Part shown: positions 59,152-64,000 of the stretch, piece after piece | Layout: each line of letters starts with the position of its first letter | Position numbering within the stretch: the stretch's first letter is position 1 | The notes under the pieces: model-generated | What the model was told of the DNA's origin: nothing | The model's input: the letters and a program-made list of their open reading frames with translations, nothing else | Databases searched by the model: none | Translations under genes and position numbers: made by a program | Source of the DNA: Pseudomonas resinovorans NBRC 106553 | GTDB lineage: Bacteria > Pseudomonadota > Gammaproteobacteria > Pseudomonadales > Pseudomonadaceae | Length of the DNA stretch: 64,000 nucleotides | Direction: 5' to 3' | NCBI RefSeq assembly: GCF_000412695.1 | Contig: NC_021499.1 | Coordinates: 5,890,001 to 5,954,000, forward strand

Positions 59152-59302
59152 CCCGTCCCATCACACCCCCGCCCTACGCCATCACACCCCCTTTCCGCTT
59201 CCATATTGCCCGTACGAAATGTCTGGTTTTCCGCACCACCGTGGACTGAGAGCAAACGGGGCGGGATGCTGCATGAACCTGAATCAAAGGCAGGATAAAA
59301 CC

Positions 59303-59545
59303 ATGCAGTTACATATCGGCGTTCGCAAGGAAGGAGACGTACTCAGGCTCAAGGCCATGGAGAATTGCAGTGAACTCGAGCTGGCGCGGATGCTGCGCAC
59401 CGAGGGTATCGAGATAGTGGTCGGCCCCATGGAAGGCGGTCGTTCGCGCATCGGCGTCCGCGCCCCTCGAAGCCTCTCCCTCAAGGTGGAGCGGCTGCGC
59501 AAATGCCAATCCACCGCGTCCTACCTCCCTCCCCTCAATCACTGA
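59303..59545 (+). CDS. CsrA-family RNA-binding regulator of the RsmN/RsmF type
   Basis: This 80-residue protein aligns by eye with RsmN (RsmF) of P. aeruginosa: MQLHIGVRKEGDVLRLKA parallels its first strands, SELELARMLRTEGIEIVV its internal helix and strand, and GRSRIGVRAPRSLSLKVERL the conserved CsrA core. Arg49 in SRIGVRAP is in the place of the RNA-contacting Arg44 of CsrA. The helix inserted between strands, rather than at the C-terminus, is the RsmN hallmark. AGGA lies 8 bp before the ATG; an in-frame ATG ten codons earlier lacks such a site. It should bind GGA-containing RNA hairpins and affect translation. It sits between ntrC and an RpoN-driven small RNA. The tail after residue 66 is not family-like. 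Certainty of family is good; function is inferred. Confidence 0.78.
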   Translation: MQLHIGVRKEGDVLRLKAMENCSELELARMLRTEGIEIVVGPMEGGRSRIGVRAPRSLSLKVERLRKCQSTASYLPPLNH

Positions 59546-59554
59546 CCCCGCCTC

Positions 59555-59576
59555 AACCCCGCTTCGGCGGGGTTTT
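59555..59576 (+). terminator. Terminator of the RsmN-like gene
   Basis: AACCCCGC, TTCG loop, GCGGGGTTTT: a short, strong hairpin with T-run 10 bp after the stop. It separates this gene from the small RNA promoter. Confidence 0.88.
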
Positions 59577-59636
59577 CCGTGGCAGCAGGGAAAGACCATC
59601 TCTGGTGCCTGGGCAACATCGCCGCCTCAAAAAAGT

Positions 59637-59651
59637 GCTTCATCGAGGTGC
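59637..59651. promoter_or_regulatory. Candidate NtrC site upstream of the small RNA
   Basis: GCTTCATCGAGGTGC matches the NtrC palindrome at 9 of 12 defined positions, with a good right half. It lies about 150 bp upstream of the predicted small-RNA start. Another perfect right half, TGGTGC, is at about 59603-59608. Binding is inferred. Confidence 0.5.
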
Positions 59652-59772
59652 CTTCCCGGCACGCCAGGCACTGGGCAAGACCAGCCCCCGCCGACCCTCC
59701 CCCACCGCAAACCCCAGTAATTCCGCGGCCTTCAGGCTCACCAGGAAATTTTACGAAGGCTTTCCGAAAAAC

Positions 59773-59788
59773 TGGCACGCGCTCTGCA
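59773..59788 (+). promoter_or_regulatory. RpoN (sigma-54) promoter of the NrsZ-like small RNA
   Basis: TGGCACGCGCTCTGCA matches TGGCACGNNNNTTGCW at all defined positions except one T-to-C, with correct GG-to-GC spacing. Start is predicted near 59800. No coding sequence with a ribosome site follows, which points to an RNA gene. Confidence 0.9.
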
Positions 59789-59799
59789 ATAGTCCAGAC

Positions 59800-60231
59800 A
59801 ACACAGGTTTTGGGGCCCCTGGTTCAGGCAGGCCAGGGAATCCCCACTCTTACACAGGCAGGCTGACCTCCAGCCGCCACGGCCCCAGGGGCCGGATGCA
59901 ACACAGCGTCGCCACGAGCGACCAGGTTTCAGGGGGCCTTGGTACAGGCAGGCCGGGGAATCCCCTTTTTTATCCACAGGCGCGCTGGCTTCCAGCCGCC
60001 AGGGCTCCAGCGGAGTCCGCTGCAACACAGCGTCGTCGGCAAGACCGGCGACAACCCTTCTGGGGACCTTGGTACAGGCAGGCCGGGGAATCCCCTCTTT
60101 TATCCACAGGCGCGCTGGCTTCCAGCCGCCGGGGCTCCAGCGGAGTCCGCTGCAATACAGCGTCGTCGGCAATGCCGGCGACCACCCTTCTGGGGGCCTT
60201 GGTACAGGCAGGCCGGGGAATCCCCTCTTTT
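59800..60231 (+). ncRNA. nrsZ: NrsZ-like nitrogen-regulated modular small RNA
   Basis: From the RpoN promoter the sequence runs into four similar modules (start of hairpin at 59812, 59932, 60062, 60192; spacing 120, 130, 130 bp). Each begins with a hairpin: CCCTGG/CCAGGG in module 1 and CCTTGG/CCGGGG in modules 2-4, a compensatory change that keeps pairing, around a loop T(T/A)CAGGCAGG, and closed outside by GGGG/CCCC with an AAT bulge. Modules 2-4 end in T-runs (TTTTTT or TCTTTT) and can act as intrinsic terminators, module 1 cannot. The shortest product is about 172 nt (to 59971); the longest ends at 60231. P. aeruginosa NrsZ is an NtrC/RpoN-controlled RNA in the same place that is processed into three similar modules and acts on rhlA. 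The homology is by position, promoter and architecture. Confidence 0.82.
59812..60231 (+). repeat. Tandem about 130-bp repeat array (small-RNA modules)
   Basis: Modules 2 (59932-60061) and 3 (60062-60191) are nearly identical over 130 bp; module 1 (59812-59931) is diverged and 10 bp shorter; module 4 is cut after its hairpin (60192-60231), where the convergent gene begins. Each full module also holds a CTTCCAGCCGCC-type segment, and modules 2 and 3 hold a CAGCGG/CCGCTG hairpin. Confidence 0.9.
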
Positions 60232-60670
60232 ATTCGGCGCGCAGGCTGACTTCCAGCCGCCAGCGCCCCTCCACCTCGGCGCCATGCCAGTCCCCTTGCA
60301 GGGGACGCGCCGCGACGAAGCGCAGCGTCAGCCCCTGGTTCGAGCGCAGCACCTTCCAGCTCACCGGCGCCTCACCCAGGGCCAACTGGCCCCCCGCGCC
60401 CCGCCCATCAGCCCCCAGCAGCAGCGCGTAGGCGCCAGCCAGTTCCTCGACAGCCACCTCGGGCTCATGGTCGAACCAGAGCACCAGGGCACCCGGGAGC
60501 ACTTCGATGCGCTCCAGGTGCACCGGCTCCGGCGTCGTCAGTCGGCCGATCATCAACCCCGCCATCAGGCCCAGCAGGGCAAGGGAGAACAAAAAGCGCG
60601 GCCACAGGCTCGGTCGCGGATCATCATCGAGAGTAGAATGCCGCCCGTCTTCGGGCTCGGGGCTACCCAT
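60230..60670 (-). CDS. Single-span membrane protein of unknown function
   Basis: This 146-residue protein has a short acidic cytoplasmic start, one membrane span (FLFSLALLGLMAGLMIG, about residues 27-43), and a periplasmic beta-rich domain ending GRWRLEVSLRAE. No family was recognised; a gene of similar kind occupies this place in P. aeruginosa (from memory). Its start codon ATG overlaps that of the divergent trmL by two bases, so one of the two may start elsewhere. Its TAA stop lies in the T-run of the last small-RNA terminator, and the coding sequence for its last residues is repeated in the small-RNA modules on the other strand. Confidence 0.7.
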   Translation of the reverse strand: MGSPEPEDGRHSTLDDDPRPSLWPRFLFSLALLGLMAGLMIGRLTTPEPVHLERIEVLPGALVLWFDHEPEVAVEELAGAYALLLGADGRGAGGQLALGEAPVSWKVLRSNQGLTLRFVAARPLQGDWHGAEVEGRWRLEVSLRAE

Positions 60671-61130
60671 GTTTCACGTCATCCTGTTCCAACCGGAAAT
60701 TCCACCGAATACCGGCAACATTATCAGGCTGTGCGCCAATTCCGGCTGCCACCTGCACCTCATCGAACCCCTTGGCTTCGAGCTGGACGACAAGCGTCTG
60801 CGTCGCGCCGGCCTGGACTATCACGAGTACGCCACCCTCAAGCGCTACGCCGACCTGGAAAGCTGCCTGGAAGCCCTGGGCCAGCCCCGGGTCTTCGCGT
60901 TTACCACCAAAGGCACGCGGCTCTACCACGAGGTGGCCTTCGAGAAGGGCGATGCGTTCCTCTTCGGCCCGGAAAGCCGCGGCCTGCCCCAGGAGGTCCG
61001 CGAGGCCCTGCCGCCGGAGCAGCGCCTGCGCCTGCCCATGCGCCCGAACTGCCGCAGCCTGAACCTCTCCAACACGGTGGCCGTGGCGGTGTACGAGGCC
61101 TGGCGGCAGCATGATTTCAGCCTGGAGTGA
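60669..61130 (+). CDS. trmL: tRNA (cytidine/uridine-34-2'-O)-methyltransferase TrmL
   Basis: TrmL, a SPOUT-class methyltransferase, modifies the wobble base of tRNA-Leu isoacceptors. The 153-residue protein begins MFHVILFQPEIPPNTGNIIR, the family signature, and has the trefoil-knot SAM-binding segments FLFGPESRGLP and MRPNCRSLNLSNTVAVAVYE. The start at 60669 is fixed by the conserved N-terminus. It shares two bases with the divergent start of the neighbouring gene. Confidence 0.96.
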   Translation: MFHVILFQPEIPPNTGNIIRLCANSGCHLHLIEPLGFELDDKRLRRAGLDYHEYATLKRYADLESCLEALGQPRVFAFTTKGTRLYHEVAFEKGDAFLFGPESRGLPQEVREALPPEQRLRLPMRPNCRSLNLSNTVAVAVYEAWRQHDFSLE

Positions 61131-61148
61131 CGCGAACGCCGTTCTTCG

Positions 61149-61242
61149 GTAGGGGCGAATTCATTCGCCATGCAGCCCGCAGGGCTGCCCTCAGCCCCAT
61201 CGGGGCCGCTTCGCGCCCCTTGGCGAATGAATTCGCCCCTAC
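61149..61242. repeat. REP-like palindrome (GTAGGGGCGAATTCATTCGCC family)
   Basis: Arms of about 20 bp (GTAGGGGCGAATTCATTCGC and its inverse near 61222-61242) flank an imperfect palindromic middle with GCAGCCCGCAGGGCTGCCC. It lies between the convergent trmL and secB genes. Confidence 0.85.
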
Positions 61243-61276
61243 AACCCCATCTCCAAGTCCTTTTCCCGAGCCAAAG

Positions 61277-61302
61277 AAAAAGCGCCCCGAAGGGCGCTTT
61301 TT
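61277..61302. terminator. Bidirectional terminator between trmL and secB
   Basis: AAAAAGCGCCC, CGAA loop side, GGGCGCTTTTT: a compact stem with A- and T-runs on both sides, able to end transcription from both directions. Confidence 0.9.
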
Positions 61303-61319
61303 CATGGAGCCGGGTCGAC

Positions 61320-61793
61320 TCAGGCCTGGGCTTCGCCAGCGGCCTGCAGGCGCGCCAGTTCTTGCGCGTACAGGGCGTCGAAGTTCACCGGAGACAGCAT
61401 CAGCGCCGGGAAGGAGCCACGGACAACCAGGCTGTCCAGGGTTTCACGGGCGTAGGGGAACAGGATGTTCGGGCAGAAGGCACCCAGGGTGTGGCTCATG
61501 GAAGCCGCGTCCAGGCCCTTGATCAGGAAGATACCGGCCTGCTGGACTTCAGCGATGAAGGCGGTTTCTTCGCCGTTCTTCACGGTCACGGACAGGGTCA
61601 GCACGACTTCGTGGAAGTCGCCGTCCAGCTGCTTCTGACGGGTGTTCAGGTCCAGGGCGACGCTCGGCGACCACTCCTGACGGAAGATTTCCGGGCTCTT
61701 CGGCGCTTCGAAGGACAGGTCGCGCACGTAGATGCGCTGCAGGGAGAACTGAGGATTCTGGTTGGCGCCGTTGCTTGCTGCTTGTTCGGTCAT
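61320..61793 (-). CDS. secB: Protein-export chaperone SecB
   Basis: SecB keeps preproteins unfolded and hands them to SecA. The 157 residues show the family segments [41 protein letters not shown] and [20 protein letters not shown]. It follows grxC by 14 bp on the same strand, in the common grx-secB arrangement. Confidence 0.97.
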   Translation of the reverse strand: MTEQAASNGANQNPQFSLQRIYVRDLSFEAPKSPEIFRQEWSPSVALDLNTRQKQLDGDFHEVVLTLSVTVKNGEETAFIAEVQQAGIFLIKGLDAASMSHTLGAFCPNILFPYARETLDSLVVRGSFPALMLSPVNFDALYAQELARLQAAGEAQA

Positions 61794-61807
61794 GGTTCTG
61801 CCTTGTT

Positions 61808-62083
61808 CTAGTGCGTTTCCGTTTGCGGGCTGGCCTGGATCAGCGCGTCGAGCTTGCCGGCGCGCTCCAGAGCGTACAGGTCGTCACAGCCACCCACATG
61901 GGTCTGGCCGATCCAGATCTGCGGCACCGAGGTGCGCCCGGCCTTGCGGGTCATCTCGGCGCGAATTGCGGGGTTGCCATCGACGATGATCTCCTCAAAG
62001 CGAACGCCCTTGCTGTCCAGCAGGTGCTTGGCGCGGACGCAAAACGGGCACCAGGCGCTCGAATAGACGACGATCTCGGCCAT
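61808..62083 (-). CDS. grxC: Glutaredoxin 3
   Basis: This 91-residue dithiol glutaredoxin has the active site CPFC in [16 protein letters not shown], the cis-proline in TSVPQIWI and the GSH-binding [11 protein letters not shown]. It reduces protein disulfides with glutathione. It lies 1 bp after the rhodanese gene stop and just before secB, forming an operon of the three. Confidence 0.96.
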   Translation of the reverse strand: MAEIVVYSSAWCPFCVRAKHLLDSKGVRFEEIIVDGNPAIRAEMTRKAGRTSVPQIWIGQTHVGGCDDLYALERAGKLDALIQASPQTETH

Positions 62084-62084
62084 T

Positions 62085-62498
62085 TCACTTCACCAGCGGC
62101 AGGTTGTCGCCACGCCAGCTGCCAATCCCGCCGGACAGCTTGAGGGCGTTGAAACCGGCCTTCTTCAGGTCGCGGCAGACGCTGCCGGCGTGCTGGCCCA
62201 TGGCGTCGACCACGATGATGGCCTTGTCCTTGTGCTTCTCCAGCTCGACGATGCGGCTGGTCAGCTTCTCATAGGGAATGTTCAGCGCATCGACGATATG
62301 ACCGGTGGAGAAATCCTTGTTGGCGCGCACATCCAGCACCACGGCCTGGCCGCCGTTGACCAGACTGGTGAGTTCACGGGTGGAGACGGCGCGGCCGCTG
62401 CGGCGCAGTTCGTGGGCGAGCAGCAGGGCCAGCAGCAAAACGAACGATCCACTCAGTACATAGTGGTTAGTGGCAAATTCAATCAGATGAGCGAGCAT
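62085..62498 (-). CDS. Membrane-anchored rhodanese-like protein
   Basis: This 137-residue protein has one N-terminal membrane span (YVLSGSFVLLLALLLAHEL, about residues 12-30) and a single rhodanese domain (VVLDVRANKDFSTGHIVDALNIP, GGIGSWRGDNLP). The usual catalytic cysteine position reads VDAMGQHAGS, with no Cys at the loop start, so sulfurtransferase activity is doubtful; a Cys follows a few residues later. It is the YibN-like gene found upstream of grxC-secB in many gammaproteobacteria. It is divergent from gpmI. Confidence 0.92.
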   Translation of the reverse strand: MLAHLIEFATNHYVLSGSFVLLLALLLAHELRRSGRAVSTRELTSLVNGGQAVVLDVRANKDFSTGHIVDALNIPYEKLTSRIVELEKHKDKAIIVVDAMGQHAGSVCRDLKKAGFNALKLSGGIGSWRGDNLPLVK

Positions 62499-62665
62499 CG
62501 TCGGCTTCCGGGACGGTAAAATGCCGGCCAGTATACACAGCCCCACAGGTCGGCCAAACCCCGTCCAGCGGTGACGCCGATGGAACCAGACCGTAGAATG
62601 CCGCGGCCTTTTTCCGGGGCATTGCCCGCAACTTTCCTCCATTTGCCGCAGACGAGTCGGACACT

Positions 62666-64000
62666 ATGACAGCCACGCCCAAACCCCTGGTCCTGATCAT
62701 CCTGGACGGTTTCGGCCACAGTGACAGCCCCGAATACAACGCCATCCATGCCGCCAGCACGCCGGTCTACGACCGCCTGCGCGCCACCCAGCCCCATGGC
62801 CTGATTTCCGGCAGCGGCATGGACGTCGGCCTGCCCGACGGCCAGATGGGCAACTCCGAGGTCGGCCACATGAACCTGGGCGCCGGCCGCGTGGTGTACC
62901 AGGACTTCACCCGCGTGACCAAGTCGATCCGCGACGGTGACTTCTTCACCAATCCGCAGATCACCGCCGCCGTGGACAAGGCCGTGGCCGCCGGCAAGGC
63001 CGTGCACTTCATGGGCCTGCTGTCCGACGGTGGCGTGCACAGCCACCAGGACCACCTGGTCGCCATGGCCGAGCTGGCCGCCCAGCGCGGCGCCGAGAAG
63101 ATCTACCTGCACGCCTTCCTCGACGGCCGCGACACCCCGCCCAAGAGCGCCGAGCCCTCCATCAAGCTGCTCGACGATGCGTTCGCCCGCCTGGGCAAGG
63201 GCCGCATCGCCAGCCTGATCGGCCGCTACTTCGCCATGGACCGCGACAACCGCTGGGACCGCGTCGAAGCCGCCTACAACCTGATCACCGAAGGCCGGGC
63301 CGAGTTCTCCGCCGCTTCGGCCTGTGAAGGCCTGGCCGCCGCCTACGAGCGCGGCGAGAGCGACGAGTTCGTCAAGGCCACCCGCATCGGCGAGCAGGTG
63401 AAGGTGGAGGACGGCGACGCCGTGGTCTTCATGAACTTCCGCGCCGACCGCGCCCGCGAGCTGTCCCGCGCCTTCGTCGAGCCGGGCTTCAAGGAATTCC
63501 CGCGCCAACGCGAACTGCAACTGGCCGGCTACGTGATGCTGACCCAGTACGCGGCGAGCATCCCCGCCCCCAGCGCCTTCAAGCCCGAGTCCCTGAACAA
63601 CGTCCTGGGCGAGTACCTGGCCAAGAACGGCAAGACCCAGCTGCGCATCGCCGAAACCGAGAAGTACGCCCACGTGACCTTCTTCTTCTCCGGCGGTCGC
63701 GAAGAGCCCTTCGAAGGCGAAGAACGCATCCTGATCCCGTCTCCCAAGGTCGCCACCTATGACCTGCAGCCGGAAATGAGCGCCCCGGAAGTCACCGACA
63801 AGATCGTCGACGCCATCGAGAACCAGCGCTACGACGTGATCGTGGTGAACTACGCCAATGGCGACATGGTCGGCCACACCGGCGTGTTCGAGGCGGCGGT
63901 CAAGGCCGTGGAATGCCTGGACGGCTGCGTCGGCCGCATCGTCGAGGCCCTGGACAAGGTGGGCGGCGAAGCGCTGATCACCGCCGACCACGGCAACGTC
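62666..64000 (+). CDS. gpmI: 2,3-bisphosphoglycerate-independent phosphoglycerate mutase, N-terminal 445 residues (cut by window edge)
   Basis: GpmI interconverts 3- and 2-phosphoglycerate in glycolysis and gluconeogenesis using two Mn ions. Visible features are the metal aspartate in [11 protein letters not shown], the phosphoserine nucleophile in [16 protein letters not shown], the substrate loop [38 protein letters not shown], and near the edge [11 protein letters not shown] and LITADHGNV. The family is about 510 residues, so about 65 are missing. It starts divergently from the rhodanese gene. Confidence 0.98.
   Translation, partial: MTATPKPLVLIILDGFGHSDSPEYNAIHAASTPVYDRLRATQPHGLISGSGMDVGLPDGQMGNSEVGHMNLGAGRVVYQDFTRVTKSIRDGDFFTNPQITAAVDKAVAAGKAVHFMGLLSDGGVHSHQDHLVAMAELAAQRGAEKIYLHAFLDGRDTPPKSAEPSIKLLDDAFARLGKGRIASLIGRYFAMDRDNRWDRVEAAYNLITEGRAEFSAASACEGLAAAYERGESDEFVKATRIGEQVKVEDGDAVVFMNFRADRARELSRAFVEPGFKEFPRQRELQLAGYVMLTQYAASIPAPSAFKPESLNNVLGEYLAKNGKTQLRIAETEKYAHVTFFFSGGREEPFEGEERILIPSPKVATYDLQPEMSAPEVTDKIVDAIENQRYDVIVVNYANGDMVGHTGVFEAAVKAVECLDGCVGRIVEALDKVGGEALITADHGNV

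Noticed and set aside
59593..59608. Perfect NtrC palindrome GACCATCTCTGGTGC
   Set aside because: Only the right half fits; with correct spacing the left half matches at two of six positions, so it is at most a half site.
59812..60231. CRISPR array
   Set aside because: The repeats are about 130 bp and nearly contiguous, without unique spacers, and no cas genes are present; they follow an RpoN promoter and form RNA hairpins.
59503..60249. Open frames of 95-390 codons across the small-RNA array
   Set aside because: Their products repeat with the DNA modules, have no ribosome sites and no known domain, and cross three terminator hairpins.

Overview
The window is high-GC chromosomal DNA of a gammaproteobacterium, almost certainly a Pseudomonas related to the P. 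aeruginosa/P. resinovorans group. The evidence is a complete HutF-type histidine pathway with HutXWV transport, textbook RpoN promoters, and a gene order (hut ... fbp ... typA-thiI-glnA ... ntrBC ... trmL-secB-grx-rhodanese-gpmI) that, from memory, follows the P. aeruginosa PAO1 PA5090s to PA5131 segment. No rRNA, tRNA or CRISPR array was seen.

Layout. 1-12.5 kb: histidine utilisation. One minus-strand unit reads hutU, an NCS1 permease, hutH, hutX, hutW, hutV and a second HutH-like lyase that runs off the left edge. A second HutX-like binding protein, hutD and hutC follow on the same strand, and hutF is divergent. hutU has a -24/-12 (RpoN) promoter whose predicted start lies under a HutC-type palindrome; a second palindrome lies upstream and a third in the hutC-hutF gap. 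12.5-28.6 kb: housekeeping and envelope genes (lipocalin, small lipoprotein, DUF924, fbp, a 7TM-PAS-GGDEF protein, DUF3999/DUF2339, YkgJ-like protein, pentapeptide-repeat potassium channel, DUF808, phosphoethanolamine transferase-like protein, flavin amine oxidase), separated by palindromic REP-like repeats. 28.6-45.4 kb: accessory region. It holds a CsgG/DUF4810/DUF799 lipoprotein operon, an AT-rich stretch with an integron attC-like site and a cassette-like lipoprotein gene, and a cdiB-cdiA-(cdiI) two-partner contact-dependent inhibition locus with a 3826-residue CdiA. 45.7-52.2 kb: typA, thiI, glnA with RpoN promoter and NtrC sites, then an intact ISL3-family insertion sequence placed in the T-tract of the glnA terminator with a perfect 8-bp target duplication. 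52.7-64 kb: a large MscS channel, two DUF4124 genes, ntrB-ntrC, a small CsrA-family gene of the RsmN/RsmF type, an RpoN-driven modular small RNA resembling NrsZ, a convergent membrane protein gene, trmL, secB, grxC, a rhodanese and the start of gpmI.

How it works together. The window collects nitrogen-control elements: glutamine synthetase, its NtrB/NtrC regulators, an NtrC/RpoN-type small RNA, a putative RNA-binding translational regulator beside it, and a nitrogen-yielding catabolic pathway (hut) that also uses RpoN. The most interesting parts are the ntrC / RsmN-like gene / tandem-module small RNA cluster, whose modules share sequence with the 3' end of the converging gene, and the cdi locus with a compositionally foreign CdiA C-terminus and a candidate lipoprotein immunity gene.
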